A stretch of DNA of 64,000 nt from Roseicyclus marinus (lineage in GTDB: Bacteria; Pseudomonadota; Alphaproteobacteria; Rhodobacterales; Rhodobacteraceae). Both the position numbers and the translations under genes were made by a program. The stretch covers positions 295,501 through 359,500 of the forward strand of contig NZ_JASJOF010000003.1 of the NCBI RefSeq assembly GCF_030163795.1. Reading direction: 5' to 3'. The notes beneath the pieces were generated by a model. It was not told the DNA's origin, made no database searches, and saw only the letters and a list, made by a program, of their open reading frames with translations. Of the stretch, positions 53,026 through 61,927 are shown one piece after another (within the stretch, counting starts at the first letter, position 1; the number at the start of each line of letters is the position of its first letter).

Positions 53026-54360
53026 TCAGTTGCCGCGCGGACCCAGCGCGTTCAGCCCGGTCAGGATGTCGATGGCATAGGCCAGCTGGTAATCCTCGTT
53101 GCGCAACGTGGCCGTGGCCTCCGCGATGGCCTGCTCCTCTTCCAGCTGGCGGCGCTCGTCCTCCGTCAGGGTGGAATTCTGGATCGCCCCGCGCAGGCTG
53201 GCCTCGTTGCGGCGGGTCTGCCCTTCCTCGGCCTCCTCGTCCACCTCCACCGGGTCACGCTGTTCGACCAGGATGTCCGGCGCGATGCCCAAAGCCTGGA
53301 TCGAGCGACCCGACGGCGTGTAATAAAGCGAGGTGGTCAGCCGCATCGCCCCGTCGCCCGCCAGCGGCATGATCGATTGCACCGACCCCTTGCCGAAGGT
53401 GTTGGTGCCCACGACCACCGCGCGGCGATGATCCTGCAAGGCGCCCGCCACGATCTCCGACGCCGAGGCCGAGCCGCCATTCACCAGCACGACCAGCGGC
53501 AGTCCCTCGATCAGGTCGCCGGGCGTGGCGTTGTAGCGTTCGCCATCGGCCGGATCGCGGCCGCGGGTCGACACGATCTCGCCTTGGTCGAGGAAGGCAT
53601 CCGACACCCGGATCGCCTGGTTCAGCAAGCCGCCGGGATTGTTGCGCAGGTCCAAAACCACACCATTCAGATTGCCGAGCCCACCGACCTCTTCGATCAT
53701 TTCGGCCAGCCCGTCCTGAAGATTGGGAAAGGTCTGGTCGTTGAAGGTGGAAATCCGCAGCACCGCGGTATTGCCTTCCAGACGGTAGCGCACAGCGGTC
53801 AGGCGGATCCGGTCGCGCACGATGGTGATGTCGAAGGGTTGGTCGACCCCTTCGCGGACGACGGTGATGACAATCTCCGACCCCACCGGACCGCGCATCA
53901 TGTCGACCGCCTGTTCCAGCGTCAGACCCAACAGCGCCTCGCCATCGACATGGGTGATGAAATCGCCCGCCTCGACGCCTGCCGCCATGGCCGGCGTATC
54001 GTCCATCGGCGTGATGACGCGCACAAAGCCGTCTTCTTGCGTCACCTCGATGCCCAGACCGCCGAATTCGCCGCGCGTCTGCACCTGCATGTCGTCGAAA
54101 TCGCTGGGCGGCAGATAGCTCGAATGCGGGTCGAGCGAGGTCAGCATCCCGTTGATCGCCGCCTCGATCAGTGCCGCCTCGTCGACTTCTTCGACGTAAT
54201 TGGCCCGGATACGTTCGAAGATGTCGCCAAACAGGTCCAACTGCTCATAGACCGAGGAATTGGCCCGATCTTCCTGCGCGATCAGCGGCCCGGCCACCTG
54301 CGTGCTCAACAGCACGCCGCCCACGATCCCCCCAACGGCCGCGATCATCAGCTTGTTCAT
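53026..54360 (-). CDS. ctpA: Carboxyl-terminal processing protease (S41)
   Basis: A 444-residue periplasmic S41 protease starting at ATG 54360, with AAGGA about 8 bases upstream. The N-terminus is a signal anchor (LMIAAVGGIVGGVLLSTQVA). A PDZ domain lies around residues 90-175 (GGLGIEVTQEDG to the DRIRLTAV region). Catalytic Ser301 is in GGSASASEIVAGAL and Lys324 in TNTFGKGSVQ. CtpA trims or degrades envelope proteins. It lies 17 bases downstream of the EnvC-like gene and 4 upstream of rppH. Confidence 0.94.
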   Translation of the reverse strand: MNKLMIAAVGGIVGGVLLSTQVAGPLIAQEDRANSSVYEQLDLFGDIFERIRANYVEEVDEAALIEAAINGMLTSLDPHSSYLPPSDFDDMQVQTRGEFGGLGIEVTQEDGFVRVITPMDDTPAMAAGVEAGDFITHVDGEALLGLTLEQAVDMMRGPVGSEIVITVVREGVDQPFDITIVRDRIRLTAVRYRLEGNTAVLRISTFNDQTFPNLQDGLAEMIEEVGGLGNLNGVVLDLRNNPGGLLNQAIRVSDAFLDQGEIVSTRGRDPADGERYNATPGDLIEGLPLVVLVNGGSASASEIVAGALQDHRRAVVVGTNTFGKGSVQSIMPLAGDGAMRLTTSLYYTPSGRSIQALGIAPDILVEQRDPVEVDEEAEEGQTRRNEASLRGAIQNSTLTEDERRQLEEEQAIAEATATLRNEDYQLAYAIDILTGLNALGPRGN

Positions 54361-54377
54361 TCTCGTCATCCTTCGTT

Positions 54378-55538
54378 TCAGTCGCGCCCGGTGGCGGCGA
54401 ACCACGGCGCCGGATCGACCGGAACACCGCTTTCCCGCAGTTCGATATAAAGCGTTTCCGTCAGCTCCGCGCCACCACCTTGCACGGATGGCAGGATCAA
54501 TTCTTCGCTCTCCGGCCCCGGGTCGCCGGGCATCAGGCCCAGCGCCGCCCCCAAGGCTACGATTTCGCCGGGGACAACGTAAAGGGTCCCGACCCCGGCC
54601 AAGATAATCAGATAGTCGGCCTGCGGTTCCAGGATAATGACATTTCCGTAATCCAAGAGCGGCCCTGCATAGCGCACTGATGCCGCCCAAGGTGCCGTGA
54701 CCAGCGCACGGGGCCGCGTGGCCTGCACCAGACCGGGCCGGGTAACGCCCGCCCCATCGGCTTCGCCGAACCGGCGCAGCACGCGCCCCAGAACCGGCAT
54801 CGACAGGGTTCCGCGCGCCGCCGCGAAATCGGGCAGTTCACCCGATGCCCCCGTCCCGTCGCGCGTCAGCACGGTCGCCAGCGCATCCAGCGATTCGACG
54901 CTGTCGAGCAATTCGGTCATCGCAGCTTCGTCACGGATGATGTTTTCCGGCAGCATCCGGCGATCCGCGATGGCTTGGCTCAACTGCGTGCGCGCCGCCT
55001 GTATCCGGTCGAGCGCCAGCGACAGCTGGTCCACCGCGCCGTCCTGCAAGCGCCGCAGCGTCGCCAGATCCTCCAGCTGTCCCCGCAGCGCGCGGGCCTC
55101 CTCCGCGACGGCGGGCGTAACCTCCGACAAGATCATGCCCGATCGTGCCGTGCCCAAGGCTCCGGCCGGATGCATCAAGAGCAGGGGCGCAGGCGCCCCC
55201 TCGATGCTTTGCAACACCCCCAAAAGCCGCGACAGCCGGTCCCGTTCCGCCTCGAACACCGACAGGATGGTCTGCTCGCGCAAGGCTGCCTGTCGCATCC
55301 CCTCGCGCAGCGCCAAAAGTCCTTCCTCGTAGGCGCGCACCGTCTGGGTCAGCGCCTCGACCCGGTCGCGCGCCCCCTCGGCCTCCAGCAGCGCAAAGGC
55401 CGCCTGTTCCAGCATCTCGGCGGCGCGCTGGGTCGTGGCCACGGCATCGGGTTCGGCGCGCAGGGGGGCGGCCAACACCATCAGCGCCATACAAAAGGCG
55501 GGCGCCACACGTGCGGCCCAAAAACGCCCATGCCTCAT
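54378..55538 (-). CDS. EnvC-like murein hydrolase activator (degenerate LytM)
   Basis: A 386-residue exported protein. The signal peptide ends near PLRAEP. Residues ~35-230 are coiled-coil helices (QRAAEMLEQAAFALLEAEGA and onward). The C-terminal LytM/M23 region reads WAASVRYAGPLLDYGNVIIL with ILAGVGTLYVVPGEIV. The metal-binding histidines of active M23 enzymes are absent, so it is probably an amidase activator like EnvC, not a hydrolase itself. The gene overlaps gpmI by four bases (ATGA) and precedes ctpA by 17. Confidence 0.88.
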   Translation of the reverse strand: MRHGRFWAARVAPAFCMALMVLAAPLRAEPDAVATTQRAAEMLEQAAFALLEAEGARDRVEALTQTVRAYEEGLLALREGMRQAALREQTILSVFEAERDRLSRLLGVLQSIEGAPAPLLLMHPAGALGTARSGMILSEVTPAVAEEARALRGQLEDLATLRRLQDGAVDQLSLALDRIQAARTQLSQAIADRRMLPENIIRDEAAMTELLDSVESLDALATVLTRDGTGASGELPDFAAARGTLSMPVLGRVLRRFGEADGAGVTRPGLVQATRPRALVTAPWAASVRYAGPLLDYGNVIILEPQADYLIILAGVGTLYVVPGEIVALGAALGLMPGDPGPESEELILPSVQGGGAELTETLYIELRESGVPVDPAPWFAATGRD

Positions 55539-57061
55539 GCGATCAATGTCCGGCCGGTCATGTCCTCCGGTTGCGGCAGCCCCATCAGCTGCAACACGGT
55601 CGGCGCCAGATCGGCAAGGATCCCGTCACGCAGCCGCGCGCCCTCCGGTCCGCCGACAAGGATCACCGGAACCGGGTTCAGCGTATGCGCCGTATGCGGC
55701 CCGCCGGTTTCGGGGTCGATCATCGTTTCGCAATTGCCATGGTCTGCGGTCACGATCATCGCACCGCCCGCCGCCGCCAGCGCCTCCAGCGCGCGCCCCA
55801 GCCCCGTATCCACCGCCTCGCAGGCGCGCATGGCGGCTTCCAGATCGCCGGTATGGCCCACCATGTCGGGGTTCGCATAATTCACGACGATCAGATCGTA
55901 GTCCCCGCCGATCGCCTCGACCAGATGATCGGTGACTTCGCCCGCCGACATCTCGGGTTGCAGGTCATAGGTCGCCACCTTGGGCGAGGCCGCCATATAG
56001 CGGTCTTCACCCGGCACAGGGGGTTCCTTTCCCCCGTTCAGGAAAAAAGTGACATGGGGATATTTCTCGGTCTCGGCGATGTGGAACTGCCGCAATCCCT
56101 TCTGACCGACCCATTCCGCCAGCGTGTTCACGATCTCCTGCTTGGGAAACACCGTGGTCATGTAGGCGTCATGCGCTTTGGAATAATCCACCATCCCCAG
56201 CCGCGCGGCCAGGTCAGGGCGCGGTCCCCGGTTGAACCCGTCGAAATCCGGGTCCCCGATGGCGGCAAGGATCTCGCGCGCCCGGTCGGCCCGGAAATTG
56301 ACGAAAAACAGCCCGTCGCCCTCGGCCATGCCCGCATAATCGCCGATCACGGCGGGTTCGATGAATTCATCGGTCTTGCCCGCCTTGTGGGCGGCGGCGA
56401 TGGCCTCCCCGGCCGCTGCGGCCGCAACGCCCTTGCCCTCGGCCATGGCGCGATAGGCCCGTTCCACCCGGTCCCAGCGATTGTCGCGGTCCATCGCGAA
56501 ATAACGGCCCGTCACGGTCACGATCCCTGCGCCCTTGGGCAGGTCCGCCTCCAATGCCGCGATCTGTCCGGGGGCCGAGGACGGGGCCACGTCCCGCCCA
56601 TCGGTGATGGCATGGACCAGCACCTCCAGCCCCGCATCGGTCAGCGCGCGCGCGGCCGCCACGATATGCGCCTGATGGGAATGCACCCCCCCCGGCGAGG
56701 CCAGCCCCGCCAGATGCGCCCGCCCGCCGCTTGCCTTCAGCGTTGCGATGAAATCGGCCAGCGCGGGCCGGGTGAAAAACCCGCCATCCTCGATCGCTAG
56801 GTCGATCATGCCCAAATCCATCGCCACAACCCGGCCTGCGCCGATATTCGTATGCCCGACCTCCGAATTGCCCATCTGCCCCTCGGGCAGGCCCGCCGCG
56901 CGGCCATGGGTGATCAACGTGGCATGGGGGCAGGTCGCCATCAGCCGGTCGAATGTCGGTGTGCTGGCGAGCAGGGGGGCGTTTCCGGCCTCAATCGGGC
57001 CGATACCCCACCCGTCGAGAATGCACAGGACAACGGGTTTCGGCACGGTTTGCTCGGGCAT
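55535..57061 (-). CDS. gpmI: 2,3-bisphosphoglycerate-independent phosphoglycerate mutase
   Basis: A 508-residue manganese-dependent mutase of glycolysis. The phosphoserine Ser66 is in EGQMGNSEVGHTNIGAGR, an early metal aspartate is in ILDGWGIG, and metal-binding residues include VNYANPDMVGHTGD and VTADHGNCE. The ATG at 57061 is chosen because it starts PVPKPVVLCILDGWG in the usual position. It heads the gpmI-envC-ctpA-rppH operon, which shares overlapping or very close ends throughout. Confidence 0.96.
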   Translation of the reverse strand: MPEQTVPKPVVLCILDGWGIGPIEAGNAPLLASTPTFDRLMATCPHATLITHGRAAGLPEGQMGNSEVGHTNIGAGRVVAMDLGMIDLAIEDGGFFTRPALADFIATLKASGGRAHLAGLASPGGVHSHQAHIVAAARALTDAGLEVLVHAITDGRDVAPSSAPGQIAALEADLPKGAGIVTVTGRYFAMDRDNRWDRVERAYRAMAEGKGVAAAAAGEAIAAAHKAGKTDEFIEPAVIGDYAGMAEGDGLFFVNFRADRAREILAAIGDPDFDGFNRGPRPDLAARLGMVDYSKAHDAYMTTVFPKQEIVNTLAEWVGQKGLRQFHIAETEKYPHVTFFLNGGKEPPVPGEDRYMAASPKVATYDLQPEMSAGEVTDHLVEAIGGDYDLIVVNYANPDMVGHTGDLEAAMRACEAVDTGLGRALEALAAAGGAMIVTADHGNCETMIDPETGGPHTAHTLNPVPVILVGGPEGARLRDGILADLAPTVLQLMGLPQPEDMTGRTLIA

Positions 57062-57175
57062 GGCGGGCTCCTTCGCTTGGGGGTTGTAGGCACCCGGCCC
57101 CCCGCATGCAAGGCGGCAGGGGCGGGGTGCCGCTCCGCGCATCATCCCCTCCCGTGCTAGACCCTGTCTTGCGCC

Positions 57176-59785
57176 TCAGAAAACGAAGTCGCTGTCGTCC
57201 AGATCTGCCAGCTGCACCCCCAAGAGCAGGATGGAATTCCCTCCGCCAGTAGCGATCAACACCCCGTCGGCCACCGACCTGATCGCACCCGTGGCCGCAA
57301 AGGACGAATAGTCGGAAAATCCCGTTGCCGCTGTGATTTCCGACAGGTCGATCCGCTCGAATGGGTCCGTTGCGTCGAAATCCTCGATCCTGTCTTTCCC
57401 GTGCCCCGGAGCGAAGACGAATACATCGTGATCCGCCCCGCCAATCAGCGCATCAGTGCCCCTGCCGCCCACGAGTGTGTCGTTTCCACCCCCCCCCTCG
57501 AGGCGGTCGTGACGATCACCGCCGTCAAGGTAGTCATCGCCGGTTCCGCCGAAAAGCTGGTCGTTTCCCGCGCTCCCCTCCAGCCTGTCATTTCCGGCAC
57601 CACCATCAAGCATGTCGAAGCCCGCGCGTCCCCTTAGCAAATCCGCGCCATCGCCCCCGAACAGTCTGTCGTTCTGAGTGCCCCCATCCAGCGCATCATC
57701 CCCGACACCGCCATAAAGCACATCCCGGTCCGCCCCACCAAAGAGCCGATCATCCCCCTCATCGCCATGCAGCGTGTCGTGGCCGTTGCTCCCCCAGAAA
57801 CGGTCGTTGCCCAACCCACCGAGCAGGCTGTCATTGCCCGACTGCCCCTCCAGAATGTCGCCGCCCGCACCACCCACAAGCGTGTCATTGCCGCTGCCCC
57901 CGACAAGGCGGTCATTGCGATCACCGCCATCCAGGTGGTCATTTCCCGATCCGCCGAACATCTGGTCATTGCCGGGGCCCCCTTCCAGCGTATCATTGCC
58001 GGTACCGCCGTCGAGCCTGTCAAAGCCCGCGTCGCCCCTCAGCAGATCCGCGCCATCGCCCCCGAACAGGCTGTCGTTCTGGGCGCCCCCATCCAGCGTA
58101 TCGTCGCCGACCCCACCGTGGAGCGCATCCTCACCCGCCCCTCCCAACAGCACATCCTCTCCCCCCTCGCCAAACAGCGTGTCGCGTCCACCCATGCCCT
58201 CCAGCACATCCGGCCCTGCCGTGCCGACGAGGTACAGGTCGCTATCCGGATCGGCTTCAGCCAGCATCGGGCGACGCTGCGGCCCGGTCAGGACCGCCGC
58301 CCGCACATCCTGTTCCGACAGCGTGCGCCGGTTCATCGTCTCGATCACCAGCGTTTCGTTGCGCCATGTCACCAAGGCCCCCACCGCCGTCGACTGGATG
58401 CTCAACCCCGCCGGATCGTAAAAGAATGGCCAATCCGACAGGTCCAGCCGGTCATTTCCCCGCTCGAAGCTCACGATCGTATCGACCTGCCCATCGGCGC
58501 GCAGCACGTAGATGTCGCGTCCGCCCCCGCCCGACAGCGTGTCGCGGCCCGCCCCGTCTTCCAGGATGTCGGCCCCGTTGGCCCCGGCAAGGCTGTCATC
58601 CCCCGCCCCGCCGATCAGGATGTCGTCCAGCGCGCCACCGGTCAGCGTCGCGCCGCCCGCCGCGGCGCTGGCCACGATCCCGTTGTCCTGCGTCGCGACC
58701 GATAATTCGGTCACGCCCGCCCGCACCTCCGAGGCGACGAACACCCGCAACCCCGCCGCATCCGCCATCGCCGTCAGGGCCGAGACCGCCTCCAGCCCCG
58801 CAGCGGAACCTGCCGTCATCTGGTCCAGCAGCACCAACCGCCCCGTCGGCAGCAGCACGAACAGCGACAGCCCGTCATCGCCACCCGCCGCCACCACATA
58901 GGTCACCCCGTTGGACGTCACGACATCGAGGCTCTGGATCATGCCGAACCGCGTCTCCTGCGTGTCCAGAACGTGATCCACCGGCACAAGGCTCCCGTTC
59001 GTGCGCAATTCCATCACCGTGATCGCGCCCGATTGCCCGATCCCGTCCGGCGGCGCCGATCCCAGAAGCACGAAATGCCGCCCGCCGATGTCGGCCGTGG
59101 CCAGCGTGGTGGGCGTCATGATCCCGATGCCTTCCTCCACGCCCAGATTGCCGGTGGTCACCAACCCCTCCGCCCCGATCCGGTAGGCGCTGACGCCGCG
59201 CCCGGTCAGGCTGGCCCCGAGCAGGAAATCCGCGCTCCCCGTCGTCACCGTCTCCAACGCGAAAACCGAACTGGCATAGGCCGCCTGCGTCGCGCCGAAC
59301 GCGAATTGCGCGCTCAATTGCAGGCCAGTCGCCACGCTGTAGCCCCGGATCGATGCTTGCCCCTCGTTGCCCAGGAACAACATAGACCCCCCCGATTGGT
59401 CCAGGCTCAGGACCGCGCCGTTCGACGCGCTGATCCCGCCGATGGTCACCTGCGCCTCGATCGTCCCACTGGAGGCCAGGGCATAGGCCGCAAGGCTGCG
59501 GTCTTGCGGGTCTTCGGCCACCACAACATGGGGGCCGCCCGGCAGGTCCAGGATCGCCATGCCGCCCAGAACGCCGCTGGCCAGATCGGCGGGAAAATAG
59601 GTGAAATCCAGCAGGCTCAGGCCGCCGCCCGGCCCCAAACCATAGGCCGCCAGCCCCCCTGTCGGCCCCGACATCGCATAAAGCACCGGCCCCCCGGCGG
59701 TCTCGCGCACCATCAGGTCGCGTATCCCGTGGTCCAGCCTGTTCAGGGTCGAAAGACTGCTGCCTTCCAGCACCAGATTGGGCAT
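57176..59785 (-). CDS. Large RTX (hemolysin-type calcium-binding repeat) protein
   Basis: An 869-residue secreted protein with no classical N-terminal signal, as expected for type I secretion. Residues ~1-375 form a repeat-containing, beta-propeller-like head (recurring G-x-L-x-x-L-D and VVAAGGDDG-type blades). RTX nonapeptides (GGxGxDxLx) cover ~377-425 and ~525-790, interrupted by a linker. The C-terminus (ADLDDSDFVF) is the uncleaved secretion end. No ABC-MFP-TolC type I transporter is next to it; kpsT/kpsE lie upstream, so the partner must be elsewhere. The block 557-643 is duplicated at 692-778 (135-residue spacing). Confidence 0.88.
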   Translation of the reverse strand: MPNLVLEGSSLSTLNRLDHGIRDLMVRETAGGPVLYAMSGPTGGLAAYGLGPGGGLSLLDFTYFPADLASGVLGGMAILDLPGGPHVVVAEDPQDRSLAAYALASSGTIEAQVTIGGISASNGAVLSLDQSGGSMLFLGNEGQASIRGYSVATGLQLSAQFAFGATQAAYASSVFALETVTTGSADFLLGASLTGRGVSAYRIGAEGLVTTGNLGVEEGIGIMTPTTLATADIGGRHFVLLGSAPPDGIGQSGAITVMELRTNGSLVPVDHVLDTQETRFGMIQSLDVVTSNGVTYVVAAGGDDGLSLFVLLPTGRLVLLDQMTAGSAAGLEAVSALTAMADAAGLRVFVASEVRAGVTELSVATQDNGIVASAAAGGATLTGGALDDILIGGAGDDSLAGANGADILEDGAGRDTLSGGGGRDIYVLRADGQVDTIVSFERGNDRLDLSDWPFFYDPAGLSIQSTAVGALVTWRNETLVIETMNRRTLSEQDVRAAVLTGPQRRPMLAEADPDSDLYLVGTAGPDVLEGMGGRDTLFGEGGEDVLLGGAGEDALHGGVGDDTLDGGAQNDSLFGGDGADLLRGDAGFDRLDGGTGNDTLEGGPGNDQMFGGSGNDHLDGGDRNDRLVGGSGNDTLVGGAGGDILEGQSGNDSLLGGLGNDRFWGSNGHDTLHGDEGDDRLFGGADRDVLYGGVGDDALDGGTQNDRLFGGDGADLLRGRAGFDMLDGGAGNDRLEGSAGNDQLFGGTGDDYLDGGDRHDRLEGGGGNDTLVGGRGTDALIGGADHDVFVFAPGHGKDRIEDFDATDPFERIDLSEITAATGFSDYSSFAATGAIRSVADGVLIATGGGNSILLLGVQLADLDDSDFVF
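57452..58117 (-). repeat. Tandem 405-bp duplicated RTX module
   Basis: Codons for residues 557-643 (57857-58117) and 692-778 (57452-57712) are close copies 135 residues apart, i.e. 15 nonapeptides. Shared landmarks are GGVGDD, LFGGDGADLLRG, AGFD and LDGGDR. This points to an internal duplication rather than separate short-repeat expansion. Confidence 0.75.
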
Positions 59786-59870
59786 TCGCGGCTCCGTCGC
59801 GGCTCTGTCCGCCGGACGTTCGCCCGCCCCTGCGCAGGGGGCTTGGTCGGATTGTGGCCCTGTCGGGGAA

Positions 59871-59892
59871 ATTCCCTCGGATTGCAGGGAAT
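59871..59892. promoter_or_regulatory. 7-bp inverted repeat between kpsT and the RTX gene
   Basis: ATTCCCT (59871-59877) and AGGGAAT (59886-59892) are perfectly complementary around eight bases. It lies between the kpsT stop (59929) and the RTX start (59785). It may be a weak terminator for kpsT or an operator for the RTX gene. Confidence 0.3.
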
Positions 59893-59928
59893 GCGTTTAC
59901 CCTGTTGCCCGCCGGATCGACCCGGCGC

Positions 59929-60582
59929 TCACATCATGTTGCGCTTGTGCGTTGCAATCGCCTCGTCGAGATCGTCGAAAACCTGCAATTTCCCGTGTTC
60001 CAGCACGATGGCCGCGTTGCAGAATTCCTTCAGCTCGCCGAGGTTGTGGTTCACCATGATCGCGTCCGAGCTCTGCATCCTGTCCTGAAACAGCGCCACG
60101 CTGCGCGACCGGAACGCGGCATCGCCTGCGCCGGTCACTTCGTCGATCAGGTAGGTGTCGAACTTGATTCCCATCGACAGCCCGAAATTCAGCCGTGATC
60201 GCATCCCCGCCGAATAGGTCCGCACCTCCATGTGGAAATGCGGGCCCAACTGGGCGAAATCCTGCACGAAATCGACCAGCTCCCCCGTGTCCACGCCATA
60301 GACCCGCGCGATGAACCGCACGTTCTGCGCCCCCGTAAGGTTCGGATGGACCGCCCCGGCCAGCCCCACGGGCCACGATATCGTGCCATCGGTCACGACA
60401 CGGCCGCTGTCGGGCCGCATGTTGCCCGCGATGATCTGCATCAGCGTCGACTTGCCCGCCCCGTTGCGCCCCAAAAGCGCCAGCGACCGCCCCCGCTCCA
60501 GCGTCAGGGTCAGGTTGTCGATCACCAGCTTGCGCTGGCCGTTCACGTCGAATCCCTTGGTCAGGTTCTCGAAGCGGATCAT
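59929..60582 (-). CDS. kpsT: Capsule-polysaccharide ABC exporter ATPase (KpsT-like)
   Basis: A 217-residue ATPase of the KpsT/CtrD family, energising capsule or lipopolysaccharide-type export. Walker A is LLGRNGAGKST. The signature region is VRTYSAGMRSRLNFGLSM and Walker B YLIDEVTGAGDAAF. The MVNHNLGELKEFC switch-histidine region also fits KpsT. The ATG at 60582 begins MIRFENLTKGF. It follows the KpsE-like gene by 11 bases on the minus strand, and the permease kpsM is divergent from kpsE. Confidence 0.9.
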   Translation of the reverse strand: MIRFENLTKGFDVNGQRKLVIDNLTLTLERGRSLALLGRNGAGKSTLMQIIAGNMRPDSGRVVTDGTISWPVGLAGAVHPNLTGAQNVRFIARVYGVDTGELVDFVQDFAQLGPHFHMEVRTYSAGMRSRLNFGLSMGIKFDTYLIDEVTGAGDAAFRSRSVALFQDRMQSSDAIMVNHNLGELKEFCNAAIVLEHGKLQVFDDLDEAIATHKRNMM

Positions 60583-60593
60583 CGCCGCAATCC

Positions 60594-61853
60594 CTATTGG
60601 CGGTCGCGAATGCTGTAATAGACCAGCGCCATGATCGCCCATCCCAAGACAAGGAACATCAGCGACAGGCCGAGGATCGCGCCGCGCCTCGGGAATTCCG
60701 GGCTCTGGGGCAGGCTGGGGCGGATGTAGACCGCCAGATACCGGCTCTGCCGCGCGCTGTTGGTGCGCGCCACGTCCAGCGCGGTCAGCGCGGCGCGATA
60801 GGCCTGTTCGGCGAATTCGCGGTCCACCGTCAGCCCCTCGAATTGCGCCATCAGCGTCGGGTAATCCTCGCCGTCGATGCCCACCTCGTCGGTGACGAAA
60901 TTGGCGCGTTCCTGCCTGATGCGCGCGTCGATCACCTCGATCCGGCGCATCGCCTGCACCAGACGCGGATCGCCGGGGTTGGTGGTGTTCTCCGACAGAA
61001 GGTCGAAATCGATCAGCGCCTCGGCCAATTGCTGCTGAAGGTTGTTCAACACGCCGCTTCGGCCCTGGATGTCGCTTTGCGGATCGACGATCTGGGTGCG
61101 GGTACGAAACACCGTCAACGCCTCGCGCGCATCGCGCAACCGTGCGATCGCGGCCTCAAGGTCCGCTTCGGCGAACCGCATGGCGTCGGCGCGCGCCTGA
61201 TTGTTCAACTCGTTGATCAGGCGCTGGCTTTCCTCGACGATGGCCTGCGCGATCGTGTGCGCCGTCACCGGATCGAAGGCCAGCACCTCGACATCGATCA
61301 ACCCGCTGGTGCGGGTATAGGACACGCGCACCACCCGCTGCCAGTGGTCCACCAGATCCTCGATCGCGGCACCGGGCGACAGGGCAAAGACCGGATCGCG
61401 GCGATGCGGGGCGGCGTAATGGCCCACGAGGTCCATCCGCTCGTTCAACCGTTCCACCAGTTCCCGGCTGGTGATGAATTCATACAGGATATCGGCATCC
61501 GACGTGGCACTTGCGCCCGCGAAACTGGCCAGCCCGCCCAGTATGTCCGTGGCGGCCCCGGTTTCCTCGGCCCTCACCGTGAACCCGGCGGTCGAGGCAT
61601 ATTGGTCCTGTGCGAACGTATAAAGATAGACCGCGATCACGAAGAGCGGCACGCTGACCACCAGCAGAAAGGACAGCATCAGCCCGTAATGCCGCCGCCG
61701 CATCCGCGCCGGTCCGGCATTGGGTCGAAACCGTATCCCCTGCGGAACGGCGCGCGGCTTGCCGGCACCCGGCCGGTCCTTGCCGCCCTCGCCGCGGCGG
61801 CCCTGCGGGCCGGTCGGCTGCGCCTGTGGCGGCGGTCCTGCTGTCTCGGCCAA
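60594..61853 (-). CDS. kpsE: Capsule export inner-membrane/periplasmic adaptor (KpsE-like)
   Basis: A 419-residue protein of the KpsE/CtrB/BexC family linking the ABC exporter to the outer membrane. A proline-rich cytoplasmic tail (residues 1-50) precedes one membrane helix at ~57-77 (LMLSFLLVVSVPLFVIAVYL). A long periplasmic coiled-coil region follows (~180-340), and a second membrane helix near the C-terminus (LGLSLMFLVLGWAIMALVYY). YASTAGFTVRAEE is a family-specific segment. It starts 24 bases before a divergent frame leading into kpsM. Start ATG 61853. Confidence 0.87.
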   Translation of the reverse strand: MAETAGPPPQAQPTGPQGRRGEGGKDRPGAGKPRAVPQGIRFRPNAGPARMRRRHYGLMLSFLLVVSVPLFVIAVYLYTFAQDQYASTAGFTVRAEETGAATDILGGLASFAGASATSDADILYEFITSRELVERLNERMDLVGHYAAPHRRDPVFALSPGAAIEDLVDHWQRVVRVSYTRTSGLIDVEVLAFDPVTAHTIAQAIVEESQRLINELNNQARADAMRFAEADLEAAIARLRDAREALTVFRTRTQIVDPQSDIQGRSGVLNNLQQQLAEALIDFDLLSENTTNPGDPRLVQAMRRIEVIDARIRQERANFVTDEVGIDGEDYPTLMAQFEGLTVDREFAEQAYRAALTALDVARTNSARQSRYLAVYIRPSLPQSPEFPRRGAILGLSLMFLVLGWAIMALVYYSIRDRQ

Positions 61854-61927
61854 AACTCCGGCCCCACTGATCCTGTTTGAACTTAAGTGTCAGCTCATAC
61901 ATATTCCGTTGCGTTCTGACCAGAAGA

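Noticed and set aside
57452-58117. Short repeats in the RTX gene that might suggest a CRISPR or satellite array
   Set aside because: The units are codons of GGxGxDxLx nonapeptides in frame, with no constant repeat plus variable spacer pattern.
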